From: Patella vulgata
Taxonomy: Eukaryota > Mollusca > Gastropoda > Patellidae
DNA: 64,000 nt
Direction of reading: 5' to 3'
NCBI RefSeq assembly: GCF_932274485.2
Contig: NC_065885.2
Location: 37,957,062-38,021,061 of the forward strand
The notes under the pieces were generated by a model. It saw nothing but the letters and a program-made list of their open reading frames with translations, searched no databases and was not told the DNA's origin. The position numbers and the translations under genes were made by a program. Shown one piece after another: positions 25,601-33,528 of this stretch (within the stretch, counting starts at the first letter, position 1; each line of letters opens with the position of its first letter).

Positions 25601-25961
25601 CTTACATAAAATTTAGTAACTTAGAAGTGAGCAGTTGAAACTAGATGTTAGTTTTGGTCCCATTTATTTTGATGGTTATTCCTATAACATCTAGAGACAA
25701 GGTTGAGAAAAATTATATTTTTAGTCTTTTTGCCAATTAATAAAGAAAAGTGACCAACATTTAATTGAAATAAAATGATTGTGGCCTATAACTTTTATTA
25801 TTGTGCCATATTTTTTAATCAATCAGTGATTAAAGATGTGTTATTTGTTATAGGTAGAGAAGGATACTAGAAGTGATTCGGAGAGTTCTGACACAGAAGA
25901 CGAGGTTATAGAATCAAACGGAGTTGATGGTATCCAAACACATAAAGTTAAATCACAATAG
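10508..25961 (+). CDS. Ceramide synthase, 3' half of gene (five exons seen)
   Basis: Spliced exons 10508-10600, 12396-12524, 18316-18422, 19814-19970 and 25854-25961 give about 197 residues ending at a TAG. The family is a TLC-domain protein of the ER membrane that N-acylates sphingoid bases with acyl-CoA. Seen: DLYYYYLVEMGFYWS, then VKRK|DF, the LHHITT His pair, SW.....MVRIGA, HDIADI and SAKM (together the Lag1p motif), the RVIIYPYW segment, a long hydrophobic segment LLAVMLFILQILHWIWTYF, and an acidic Ser-rich tail RSDSESSDTEDE. Vertebrate paralogues are known to be CK2-phosphorylated in the same tail. All introns are GT-AG and phases agree (0, 0, 2, 0). Ceramide synthases are usually about 330-400 residues, so the N-terminal half, including any homeobox-like domain, is missing from view. 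Which paralogue it is cannot be decided here. Confidence 0.95.
10614..10707. repeat. Hairpin just inside ceramide synthase intron 1
   Basis: Arms 10614-10646 and 10675-10707 are near-perfect inverted copies (core GTTCTATGGATAACAATTA) around a loop of about 28 bases. It begins 13 bases after the exon a donor. It could be a small MITE or a foldback remnant. The stem length is also compatible with a microRNA-like hairpin, but nothing else supports that. Confidence 0.7.
10933..11010 (-). mobile_element. SINE-1 3' fragment
   Basis: GAAATGAAATGGGGTTTAA followed by ACTAATGAAGACGGGC is the 3' end of the ATTTC-tailed SINE seen whole at 43801-44174, here on the - strand and only about 75 bases long. 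Confidence 0.7.
11104..12285 (+). repeat. Hairpin-headed element, family N, copy 1 (intron 1)
   Basis: The head is TATACACCCACATTTTC with GGACGTAT, then CCTGTCCGTCTGG. The core repeats blocks such as GTCACAATTTTTATCCGATT and CCCCTGATTGTACG. The tail is GTGGGTGTATCTTGCCTGG at about 12262-12280, whose GTGGGTGTAT is the inverse of the head's ATACACCCAC. An unrelated insert lies at about 11460-11780. The whole element lies in intron 1 of the ceramide synthase gene. Confidence 0.75.
12396..12524 (+). CDS. Ceramide synthase exon b (Lag1p motif)
   Basis: It lies between TTTTTTTTTAG and GTAAGT. The 43 codons, in phase 0, carry DFKELVLHHITTLG, the MVRIGA stretch and LHDIADIWVL. The adjacent histidines and the HDxxD group are the residues known to be needed for acyltransferase activity in this family; all are intact. 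Confidence 0.97.
12800..13670. mobile_element. Foldback element in intron 2, split by a family M element
   Basis: Left arm about 12810-12925 (CAAATCTTTGTTTAAAAATTC) and right arm about 13565-13670 are inverted copies. An inner pair (GTGTCCAGTTTAAAGCTG near 12948 and its complement near 13103) gives a second stem. The family M element at 13132-13548 sits inside. There is no reading frame. Confidence 0.7.
13132..13548 (+). repeat. Hairpin-headed element, family M, copy 1
   Basis: The head is TATACGCCCACATGGAAATG, a palindrome (CCACAT-GGAA-ATGTGG, with outer TACG/CGTA). A (GTCC)n microsatellite follows. The core contains AGTTATGGCCC and GAATTTCAGCAATTT, and the tail is TGTGGGCGTATGTTTCGTGG then CCTGGCAACCT. 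The tail's TGTGGGCGTA inverts the head's TACGCCCACA. Confidence 0.8.
13680..14360. other. Intron 2 sequence without recognised content
   Basis: Simple AT-rich sequence with a G-run at about 14062-14072. One open frame at 13788-14033 has no motif or splice context. Confidence 0.4.
14371..14800 (+). repeat. Family M element, copy 2 (head not seen)
   Basis: Two core monomers of about 180 bases contain GAGGCTAAAGTTAATATC, ATTTATACACAGTGTT and AATTACTGCCAGAGTTATG. The tail CTGTATGTTTCGTTGCCTGG ends near 14790. No head hairpin or GTCC run precedes it. Confidence 0.65.
14801..15280. other. Intron 2 sequence, nothing recognised
   Basis: No repeat ends, RNA genes or coding motifs are seen. Confidence 0.4.
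15283..17437 (+). repeat. Family A element, copy 4, interrupted by a TTAA MITE
   Basis: Head TGTCCCCCGCC, GTCT microsatellite (about 15328-15345) and about five monomers of about 146 bases, then the inserted MITE at 16256-17207, then core remainder and the tail CCTCACTGTTGGCTTGTT. The join with the MITE removed matches the uninterrupted sequence near 32575, which supports a clean insertion. Confidence 0.85.
16256..17207 (+). mobile_element. TTAA-flanked MITE, family Q, copy 2 (long form)
   Basis: TTAA stands at 16252-16255 and 17208-17211. The left end has CATTATGCCAGAGC and the right end TCTCCCATAATGTATCT. About 950 bases against about 370-390 in other copies, so the middle (about 16380-17050) is either extra or ancestral. 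No transposase is seen in it. Confidence 0.75.
17438..18230. other. Intron 2 sequence, nothing recognised
   Basis: The open frame at 17810-18016 has no homology signal or splice context that I can see. Confidence 0.4.
18231..18302 (+). repeat. Three tandem 24-mers beside an exon acceptor
   Basis: TAATACTCTTTATAAATTTA plus TGTG is repeated three times exactly. The array ends 13 bases before ceramide synthase exon c begins, so it covers the region where the branch site would normally lie. Confidence 0.95.
18316..18422 (+). CDS. Ceramide synthase exon c
   Basis: It lies after TTTTTCAG and before GTAAAT. The reading SAKMLIYSKHQSLAELMF continues directly from exon b, where the family has a Leu-Glu-x-AKM-like segment. 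It ends VITRVIIYPY plus two bases of a Trp codon (phase 2). It holds a hydrophobic helix of about 18 residues. Confidence 0.95.
18700..19587 (+). mobile_element. Mariner element, internally deleted
   Basis: Ends are near-perfect inverted copies: CGAGGGCAGGCTGAAAAGTT at 18700 and the complement of CGAGGGCTGGTTGAAAAG ending at 19587. TA follows the right end; the left TA is not kept. It lies in intron 3 of the ceramide synthase gene, between exons c and d. Confidence 0.88.
18885..19560 (+). pseudogene. Mariner transposase relic
   Basis: The N-terminal DNA-binding region is read as YRAVIEWLQLKGLTP and STVKKWTAEFKHGRE. A loss of about two bases near 19030 shifts the frame to LDDDLHPGGPL, then NITRVHDMVMADQRLS, GMTKVSARWVPKLLT. 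After about 19280 the frame breaks again; VTMDET (first catalytic Asp) and FLSNDDVRSALNDL (C-terminal) remain, but the segment between them with the second and third catalytic acids is gone. This is a mariner-family protein and cannot be active. Confidence 0.88.
19814..19970 (+). CDS. Ceramide synthase exon d
   Basis: It lies after TGTTTTAG and before GTGAGT. The first base completes Trp from exon c. The 52 codons that follow read ILYSVIVDVALYFPPTP, then LLAVMLFILQILHWIWTYF and MKFKYGK. The hydrophobic block is the last membrane segment of the TLC domain. Ends in phase 0. Confidence 0.95.
20030..20182 (-). mobile_element. SINE-1, 3' half
   Basis: ATTGAAATGAAATGGGGTTT then GAGACGGGCATAAGC and CCTACTCTTATTTCGAATT match the 3' half of the SINE at 43801-44174, on the - strand. 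It abuts a + strand copy at 20183. Confidence 0.8.
20183..20530 (+). mobile_element. SINE-1, near full length, + strand
   Basis: A G-run leads into GTGGCTAAGTAAGTAAAGAC (A-box region of a tRNA-like head) and GGGTGTTCGATCCC (B box, 20242-20255), then the unique body and GTAGGACATTAAACCCCATT followed by a short ATTT tail. It is tail-to-head against the inverted copy at 20030-20182, making a long hairpin in intron 4. Confidence 0.85.
20725..20850 (+). repeat. Direct duplication of about 55 bases
   Basis: GCTGAAATTAGTCCTACATT with GCAACTAATTATTCTCC occurs twice in a row, and TTTTTGGA(T/C)ATACAT also recurs just after. Intronic. Confidence 0.7.
21185..22237 (+). repeat. Family A element, copy 5 (no tail)
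   Basis: Head TGTCCCCCGCC at 21186, microsatellite at about 21235-21270, about seven monomers. The sequence changes abruptly near 22237 to a family N core, so the expected tail is missing. Confidence 0.82.
22238..23590 (+). repeat. Family N element, copy 2 (no head), joined to a family A copy
   Basis: Core blocks of about 220 bases (CTCTAGAGGTCACAATTTT, TATAACCCAAAGATCT, GGCCCCTGATTGTAC) recur about five times. The tail AGGCGTATCATGCCTGGC ends near 23590. A SINE-1 copy is inserted at about 22787-22966. Confidence 0.75.
22787..22966 (+). mobile_element. SINE-1, 5'-truncated
   Basis: It runs from GTAAAAGATCTCTTGAC to GGACGTTAAACCCCATT with an (ATTTC)-like tail. Flanks TTTCGATATTCGCG (about 22767-22780) and TTTCGATATTAGCG (about 22963-22976) are a 14-base target duplication with one mismatch, which shows retrotransposition into the family N core. 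Confidence 0.85.
23945..25440. repeat. Inverted pair around a TTAA MITE
   Basis: CATCCTCGATATCCTCATTG with TTCTACTCCACTA at about 23951-23995 is the inverse of 25370-25437 (GTGGAGTAGAAGAG, GGGGATACCGAGGATG). The enclosed 1.4 kb holds the MITE at 24727-25111 but no recognised transposase, so this may be a non-autonomous element or two facing copies. Confidence 0.55.
24727..25111 (-). mobile_element. TTAA-flanked MITE, family Q, copy 3
   Basis: TTAA at 24723-24726 and 25112-25115. The ends AGATACATTAGTGAG and CTCTTGCATAGTGTG are the complements of the family ends. About 385 bases. Confidence 0.75.
25854..25961 (+). CDS. Ceramide synthase terminal exon e
   Basis: After TTGTTATAG, 35 codons and TAG. 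The reading VEKDTRSDSESSDTEDE joins GK of exon d. GK followed by V, a Lys/Asp stretch and an RSD-acidic tail is the family's usual C-terminus. The Ser residues sit in acidic casein-kinase-2-like contexts. The end VKSQ has no ER-retrieval dilysine. Confidence 0.95.
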   Translation, partial: VEKDTRSDSESSDTEDEVIESNGVDGIQTHKVKSQ

Positions 25962-27907
25962 TAATTAACGATATATTGTTACAACGAAAGAGATCTGAAA
26001 CATCTCAAACATTTATTAATACTCCATTGCATAAAGAATGATACTCAATTGTAAAACATGAAATTGTTGTGTGGAACATAACATAAAACAAATGATTTAA
26101 AAAATGTGATACTCCATTGTAAACCACTAAATCACTAAATGTTTATTCTAATTTAATGTTTAGTCCAATGTTTTTCATTTTATGGTAATTCCTTCAACGA
26201 TTATATTTTGTAGTTCCACATTTTAAGTGGTAGTATATTGTTGTCACCCCTGTTTATTGGGGTCTGTCAATCTTGTGAACACTCTGAAAGTCAGGCTTGT
26301 GAGATTTTTTTATATCAAACTTGCTAGAAGTGTTTGGCTAGTGGCTTATATTGAAATTCAGATTTTATGGCGAAATTTGTTTGTGTCACCAAACCCTGGT
26401 ACTAGCACCCATTCCAAATTTCAGATCTTTTGAGATGGTTTTATTGCATCTTTAAATGAGGAACAATGTGTTACGTACATGGTGCCTCACTTCACAAAGC
26501 TGTTGATGGATGTAGGTTTGTTACTTGTTTTAAAAATGGCTATTTTTGATTTATTTATTAGAGACAGATTAGTTCAGTTTTGGGTCATGGGCTGTATCTA
26601 AAGTTACCAGTTCCATTCTAGGTAGATTGATCAAAATGAAAGTCCATTTGATACGAGAACAGTAATATGCAATTCTTATTTTGAGGATTCATTATTAGCT
26701 GTTTCACTGATCTATAATTTAATAATCCACATACTTTGATCCATAAAATTGAGATGAATTAATTATGATTTTCATTCTCTTAACCCACCCTTGACCCTAC
26801 CCACATGTGTTAATTCTTTTGCTGCAGCCCGATCCATTCATCTGTTTATAAGTTGAGACATGAGGTTCGGCTATTGTAATTTAATGTAAAATAGAATATG
26901 TATATCACTTCAGGGGGAGATATTACTTTATATCTGATGGTCTTAACTATAAAAACTTTAAGTAAAATATGTTAAATAGCCTACCAACTAAATTTGTTAA
27001 CCATTTTAGGGGGAGTTTATTAGGAGAAAACTGTTAGGGTTTGAATCATATTTTGACAAACTTTACTATTTATCCGTTCAAAACAGTTTTACTTCTTAAG
27101 ATTCGTCAATAATAGTTTCAAACAGGAAAGCTCATGTAGCAGTTTGATATTTTAGTGGTTTTGAGAGCCACATGAAAGTACAAAACAAGGAAACTGAAAC
27201 TAAAACCAGTTGTAGTGTCTTAAGAAAGCCTATATGACTTTTTTTTATTACAGAGAGCTGTTCATAGTCTATGCCTCTGCGTTTTGAGTTGAGTCTAGGG
27301 AGACGTAGTTTCATATGTTTTCGGTCTGTCCTGGATATACCAATATGAACTATATCATTTTTGACTAACTATAAATTACAGTAAATATTTACATGTAAAA
27401 ATTTGAAAAGGGTTAGTAATATTTTAGCATTGTCTCTATGCAAACCGTATTTAATAGATTAAACTTGTGATCATACTGTTAACCCAGACAGTATTTTTTT
27501 ATTTTATAATATTTGTATATAGAAAAAGGTTTTGTGATAATATTGCATGTCGTTCACTAACAAGATTTACCACTTCTAACGTGATAGGTTATTTCTTGCC
27601 CCGAACTCAATGAACAATCAGACAGTATTAAAAACTATATCAAATTCTTCAATTCTTCATAAAGCATCTCTTCAATTTGTGGACAGACACAGGTGATGAC
27701 AGTATATGCCTATATTAAGTGCATATGGTTAATTAATATAGAATGTTAAAAAGTTTCAGTGGCCACTTAAAACATACTTATTAAACTAACTTGCCCCCCC
27801 CCCCCCTAAATTACTAAATTACGAAGTAGCTCTCCTCTTTATTTTCAGCAAATACTGTACATCAAAGATCACCAGTCTCATTTTGTTAATTATTATTCAG
27901 ATGTTTA
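25962..27907 (+). other. Ceramide synthase 3' flank and intergenic sequence
   Basis: It starts with the 3' UTR, whose end I could not fix, since no unambiguous AATAAA with a downstream GU-rich stretch stands out. A weak family N/M-like head trace lies near 26235-26300. A C-run lies at about 27795-27806. No coding sequence is recognised. Confidence 0.4.
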
Positions 27908-28125
27908 TATACTCTTCAAAAAAAAGTAGGGGATATTCAAAAACAATACAAATCTGCGGAAATGCACTGCTGTTTTTATTAGAGGTAACCAGTGTATGTT
28001 AATAACAGGCCAATTGCCTACACATGAACATTGACAGTTCATATGGACGGCTTATCTGACGGCCCCATTTCACTCGCAAAGAGATACACTGTCAAAAGTG
28101 AAAATGAACGTTTTCGATTTTTGTC

Positions 28126-28885
28126 TTAATAATGAGTAATTGCTCCACCAATCCTCAGACCTTCAGCAATTCGTCGTGGCATGCTCCTAATCAACCGTCC
28201 AATCACGATTTGGGGCAATCTGAACCACTCTTGCAGTGTGGTCCGGTGACGTCGACGAACGCATCTCCCGATCATGTCCCAGACACACTCTATACTCATG
28301 GCTGGCCAAGGCATATGGACAATATGGTGGCGTTGGAGGTAGTCATTCACAACACGAGCACAGTGGGCACGGGCATTATCATCTTGAAAGAAGAAACGTC
28401 GACCTGCACGTTGAGCAAAGGGCAGAACTATCGATGCCAGGATGTGGTCACGGTAGTACACACCAGTGACCCTTCCTTGAACAATATGCAAGTCCGTTCT
28501 GCCAGTCATGGTGATTCCTCCCCACACCATAGCACGACGCTCATTTACACGCTTCCAAACGCGAGCACGCCTATCGGTGAAATCCAGAGTAAATCTGGAC
28601 TCATCTGAGAACATTACACGCGCCCATCGACGATTACCCCAATTTCTACGCTGCCCACACCATTGACGCCTGTTTGCCATGTGCTGGCGAGTTAATGGAG
28701 GCACAACATGCGGTCGTCGCGCATGCAAATGGGCTGCATGTAGCCGATTTCTAGTCGTTTGGGGTGTAACTCGTATTCCTGTAACTTGGTACAAGTTTAC
28801 AGAAAGTTGATTGGCCGTTTGTCCTAGATTTCGCAGGACATGTGTACGAATGTAATGATCCTGGGCTTGTGTAGTGGTTGTAGGA
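28126..28885 (-). pseudogene. Tc1/mariner transposase, catalytic part
   Basis: On the - strand from about 28885: PTTTTQAQDHYIRTHVLRN, TPQTTRNRLHAAHLHARRP, FSDESRF (first catalytic Asp), VWGGI, FFQDDNARAH (second Asp) and IECVWD (third acid, Glu). The spacing between the second and third acid is 29 residues. The usual WPALSPD-x-NPIEH is shortened to WPAMSIE, about five residues less, so I infer a DD34E ancestor with a small deletion. A second small gap follows TTLQE, where the related copy at 35663 has seven to nine more residues. The HTH half is at 29969-30146. Confidence 0.92.
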
Positions 28886-29968
28886 CAGTGATCATAGGCG
28901 TACGGGCTCGATGACAGGGGGGCAGAACCCGAAATGCCCGAAAAAATTTCGGGTTTACAGACAGCGGCGTTGGTCTTCCTTGAGAGGCGAAGAAGCAGAG
29001 CTTACCTTGCATGGACCCCCCCCAAGAAAATTTTGGAATATTTGACGGCTGTCCACAAAGACGGGACCGTTAGCAGAAAATTTTGAAAATTTAACTGCCG
29101 CAAACGCCTTTTCCTGCTATTCCAGCCTGTGAATACAGCAACTTCAATTTGGTCCAATAGCCCATCTAGCTGACCCGAATTCCAAACAACCAATCAATCG
29201 TCGCGGAGTATGGAGGCCTCACCCTCCCGGAGACAATTTTGAAAATTTAACCACCGCATATGCGTTTTCTGCTATTCTAGCCCGTGTAAGCAACTCCAAC
29301 AGTATCCAATGGTTTTGTAACCAAAATCCCATTTTGAATTCCAACCATTCAATCAGACTGTTGCAGCTGCATTCACAAATAATAATCGATGCCCGAAAAA
29401 TGTCGCACAAAGTAGAGTGGCTCCAGACAAAATGTTTTAATCCATAGTCAACTCAGTACAAATTCGTGGTATTCAATTATAAGATAAGTAAAATTAGTGT
29501 TTTATTAGGGCTCGTGACAAGGAAGCAAAACTAGAAATGCCCAAAAAAATTCAGGTTTACAGACAGCGGCGCCGGTTTTCTTAGAGAAGTCAGCTTGCCC
29601 GAAAGTTAGGGGGGCAGCTGCCCCCCCCCCCCCCGCCCCCCTGACTCGTACGCCTATGACAGTGATTCTCAACCAGATCTTCCTAAGTGTGCCGCGAAAT
29701 TTTGAACGGCACACTAAGAAAATGTGAAAAACACGTGATCCCAATTGAGTATCCACTGATAAGTTCATAGCTGTGTTTTTCTTCATTTAGTTTGAGTCAT
29801 TCTAAGTGTCTATGACTAGTCTATGTCTGCGGTTGTATGCCGTCTGACTTAACCATGTTTTTATTTTGAAAAATTCAGATATTTTTCATATATATTTAGC
29901 CAGGTGTGCCGCTATTTCTTCATGTTTTCCAAGGGGTGCTGTTGGCAAAAAAAGGTTGAGAACCACTC
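28886..29968. mobile_element. hAT-like MITE inserted in the mariner transposase
   Basis: Left end CAGTGAT (28886) and, beyond the inner insert, CAGTGATTCTCAACC (29660); right end GGTTGAGAACCACTC (to 29968). CAGTGGTTCTCAACC-type TIRs are typical of hAT elements. The flanks TTGTAGGA (28878-28885) and CTCTAGGA (29969-29976) are an 8-base duplication with two changes, also a hAT trait. Its internal GTGCCGC stretches are near both ends. There is no transposase. Confidence 0.85.
28893..29658. mobile_element. Third-level element inside the hAT MITE
   Basis: TIR CATAGGCGTACGGGCTCG at 28893 and the complement of CATAGGCGTACGAGTCAG at 29658, with an exact 8-base duplication ACAGTGAT at 28885-28892 and 29659-29666. 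Inside, ATGCCCGAAAAAATTTCGGG occurs near 28938 and a variant near 29537. A C-run follows at about 29621-29635. The 8-base duplication suggests hAT or P superfamily; there is no reading frame to decide. Confidence 0.85.
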
Positions 29969-30146
29969 CTCTAGGACGACCTGAACGAGGTCCGTCATCA
30001 GCATTGTGTGTTTGTTGGTACCGGTTCCACAGTCTGCTGATCACATACTGTGACACATTAAGCATGTTGGCTACTGCTCGCTGTGTAGAACCCATTTGAA
30101 GCATGCCAATAGCACGTAGACGTTCATCATGTTGAAGACGTCTCAT
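29969..30146 (-). pseudogene. Tc1/mariner transposase, N-terminal helix-turn-helix part
   Basis: On the - strand from an ATG at 30146: MRRLQHDERLRAIGMLQMG, STQRAVANMLNVSQYVISRL, then WNRYQQT and DDGPRSGRPR, where the hAT insert interrupts. This is the paired-like HTH domain and the GRPR hinge that bind the TIRs. It runs straight on into the block at 28885. Confidence 0.9.
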
Positions 30147-30928
30147 TGCAAATTAAACGTAACACACTGAAGTAAAGATAAGCTAAACAGTAAATCTTAT
30201 GCAAGAACAGATATGAAAGCAAACATGAGTAGGATAAACCAGCCCTTTATCAACCCCTCCCACGTGTATGTCGCTAGTGCGTGTCGCACGTGCAGCTCAG
30301 TGGTTCTGTTTGGGCGATAAGTGTCCATGACTATTTATCATATCACAACCTGCATTAAAGTAGCTAAGTCTCTAACTCAATATCATCCAAAATCTTCGAC
30401 ATTGCAAACTCGATTTATTTGTCGGTTTAAATCAACATTGATGTTGTGATCTTACCGGGAAAAGATGACCTTCTGATATCCAATATTTAAAGACAGAAGA
30501 AACATTTCGTGTACCATAATGCGTTTCAGCGCTATTTGTAATAAGGGACTCGAAAAACGAGGCTAGGCATATTCCACAAGTCATGTCAAACGGTGACATC
30601 ATATATTCTTATCTGGAGAGCATGCCAAATAAATACTATCGGCGTAGACTGGAATAACCAAGCGCTAGAGATTGAAATTCGGTTGAGAATACTGGCGTAT
30701 TTCGCCGAACCTAACTGATTAGAAATTACAGTAAAAACAGAAACGATTGAATGTAAATCAATTTATATACAATCATATTACATTATTGTATGCGTTGCGA
30801 CCCATTTGTGTCAATTTCTAGGTCCCAAATATTAGCAACTTAGCTCCTTTAAGTATTTGCATTTCAATATCCCCAATTTTATTTTATTTTTGAAGAGTAT
30901 AATATGTTACACTAAGATATTATTAAAT

Positions 30929-31090
30929 CTGGACCCAGTTTCTCGAAATCCTAACTAAAGTTAGAATCCAAATTTTAGTAGATACTTCACTTTTGATTGG
31001 CTAAGCACTAAAATCAATCTAATATCATCCAATCAAATTACTAAAATTTGGATTTTATCTTAGTTAAAATTTCGTGAAACAGACCCCAGA
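30929..31090. mobile_element. Palindromic MITE
   Basis: Ends CTGGACCCAGTTTCTCG and the complement of CTGGGGTCTGTTTCACG, with inner arms ATCCAAATTTTAGTA and TACTAAAATTTGGAT. About 160 bases and non-coding. Confidence 0.8.
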
Positions 31091-31221
31091 TATCTAAAGA
31101 AAGTAAAATATTTCCTGAGCAGAAGTGTTACGGCTGCCAAACATATATAATATCCATGTTGTTTAGAACGGCATTAGATTTATTATTGTTTCAATTTTTT
31201 AAAATGGCATTCTATTCTCCT

Positions 31222-31387
31222 GGGCCCTTATTCACGAAAACTTAAACTAAGTTACAACCGAAATTTTAAGAAATACTGCAAATTCATTGGATATATGCAA
31301 ATTGATTTTACTGGTCAGCCAATCCAATTGCAGTATTTCTTAAAATTTCGATTGTATCTTAGTTTGAGTTTTCGTGAATAAGGGCCC
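31222..31387. mobile_element. Palindromic MITE, GGGCCCTTATTCACG type
   Basis: GGGCCCTTATTCACGAAAAC at the left and its near-complement at the right, with arms of about 65 bases (AAATTTTAAGAAATACTGCA and its inverse) and a short centre. Non-coding. Confidence 0.88.
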
Positions 31388-31502
31388 TGTTTTACCTTCT
31401 TTTGTGGTGCATAATATATTTGGTTTAACCTTTTATTTTTTGTTTTGTTTTATTTGGTACTTGTTATAAAATAAATTTACCGTCAAAAACTCGTTCATTT
31501 TT

Positions 31503-31617
31503 TAGACGCCCATATTTTAATGTGGTCATAAATTATGACATCTGTCCGTCCATTAGTCTGTCATTCACGAATGCTATAGATGGTCGAGATGTATGATGTA
31601 CCCTTTAAAGCAACTGT
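31503..31617 (+). repeat. Family N/M element head only
   Basis: AGACGCCCATATTTTAATG, then CTGTCCGTCC and GTCTGTC. The family A element begins immediately after it at 31618. Confidence 0.6.
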
Positions 31618-32804
31618 TGTCCCCAGCCTTTCGAAGAAAGCAGGGGACTATTAAAATGGGTTCGTCTGTCTGTCTGTCTGTCGGTCCGTCCGTCCGTCTG
31701 TTTGTCCGTCACACTTTTTGGGACACAATAACTCTCCTTCTAATTGACCTAGAATGTTAAAACTTGGTGTAGGTGTTTATTAGGTCAATTCCTTGATAGA
31801 GTTCGAAGATGAGCATTTTCGGCTTAGGGTAAGCAGAGATAAGCAATTTGATTGTTTGATGCTTTGGGACACGATAACTTTAGTTCTAATTACGTGAGAG
31901 TGATGAAACTTGGTGTATATCCTTCTAATTGACCTAGAATGTTCAAACTTGGTGTAGGTGTTTATTAGGTCAATTCCTTGATAGAGTTCGAAGATGAGCA
32001 TTTTCGGCTTAGGGTAATCAGAGATAAGCAATTTGATTGTTTGATGCTTTGGGACACGATAACTTTAGTTCTAATTACGTGAGAGTGATGAAACTTGGTG
32101 TATAGTTTCATTACATCAATATCTTGACTAAGTTCGATAATGAGCATTTTCTGCTCAGTTTAAGCAGAGCGATAAGCAATTTGATTGGTCGAGACTTTGG
32201 AACACAGTAACTCTCCTTCTAATTGAGTTAGAATGTTCAAACTTGGTAGATGTGTTTATTAGGTCAATGCCTTGATGGAGTGCAAAGATGAGCATTTTCT
32301 GGTTAGGGTAAGCAGAGATAAGCAATTTGATTGGCTGATGCTTTGGGACACGATAACTTTAGTTCTAATTAAGTGAGAGTGATGAAACTTGGTGTATAGT
32401 TTCATTACATCAATACCTTGACTAAGTTCGATTCTGAGAATTTTCTCTTCAGGGTAAGCAGGGCGATAAGCATTTTGATTGGTCAAGACTTTGGAACATA
32501 ACAACTCTTCTTCTAATTGAGGTAGAATATTTAAACTTGATGTAGATGTTCGTCTTGACTTAGTTCAATGATTAACATATCGAGCTAAAGCTAAGCAGAG
32601 ATAGCAATTTCCTTGGTCGATGCTTTGGGACAAGATAACTTTGATTCTATCTGATAGAGAGTGATGAAACTTAGTGTGTAGTTTATAATCAGTTTGATTG
32701 CTTGATACTTTTGAAAAAAAAAATAGATGTGCGATTAATTAATATGTGTCATCTATTTATTTGGGGATTTCGACGGGGGACATCGGCCTCACTGTTGGCT
32801 TGTC
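31618..32804 (+). repeat. Family A element, copy 6, complete
   Basis: Head TGTCCCCAGCC with the CTTTCGAAGAAAG hairpin, GTCT/GTCC microsatellite (about 31663-31710), about six monomers, then TTCGACGGGGGACATC and the tail CTCACTGTTGGCTTGT. The first dimer is partly duplicated (31790-31920 and 31965-32100 are nearly identical). This is the most complete copy and shows the order head, microsatellite, core, tail. Confidence 0.9.
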
Positions 32805-33528
32805 TAAACTTTAGTTTGTCTCAGGGTATTTTCTAGTATTATAATATCTACATTATCAATAACATGTGGGGTTCATTTCATCGAACAGATGCTACTATAT
32901 TGTAGATAGAATGTGGTTTGATAAAAGTTATGGAATTACGGAGCAATTTGTCACAAAAATCTCAAAGGCCATAAAATTGTGTCTAGAGAATGATGTTTTC
33001 ACGATCGAGTAAACGCACAACTCATTAATTCTCTCAAACGCAAAATAAAATGATTTCGAAAGAATTGGGAGGTTGAAAATCACGAATGTCTAGTACAGAC
33101 ATGGGATACATAATCTGTCCGAACGCCGTTAATTCAATAGAGCATTGAGTATCAGAGCCAGGGTTTGAAGGTTTACATAACTCTGTCATTTTCGCGGCAC
33201 TTTTGTTTTTTGTCCTATCCCAACGATTACTAGGTCTTACTGGGCCCTCTGTCAAGGGGAAACCATGCCCGGAAGAGGGTCGGTGTCTCACGAAGCCACA
33301 GTGGATCCTATATCTAGATGTAATGTTTTCAACATGAATAAATTAACCTAATATGTCTTTCTGAGTACAAATTTAGAATGATAATATATGGTTTTTAAGG
33401 CATCTGGTATTGGATACAGGTTACTGACTATTTTAATTTGTAACGTAAAATAGCAAATCAATCTGATTACATTCACAGTATATCTTATGTCAGTAATCTA
33501 ACTCGATAAATGGAAATCCTCATCTCTC
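32805..33528. other. Unassigned spacer
   Basis: Nothing recognised. A - strand frame at 33034-33291 lacks motifs and clear splice context. Confidence 0.4.

Larger units (their letters stand above)
27910..30899 (-). mobile_element. Tc1/mariner transposon, whole ends, split by nested insertions
   Basis: TIRs start TACTCTTCAAAAA at 27910 and end with the complement at 30899, with GGGGATATT shared further in. TA flanks both ends (27908-27909 and 30900-30901). The transposase is on the - strand in two blocks separated by a 1.08-kb insert at 28886-29968. Removing the insert leaves an element of about 1.9 kb, a normal size for this superfamily. Confidence 0.93.

Noticed and set aside
28132-28608. 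158-codon + strand frame
   Set aside because: Antisense shadow of the transposase on the - strand.
33034-33291. 85-codon - strand frame rich in Pro/Ser
   Set aside because: No motif, poor splice context and no link in phase to the exon candidate at 33529.
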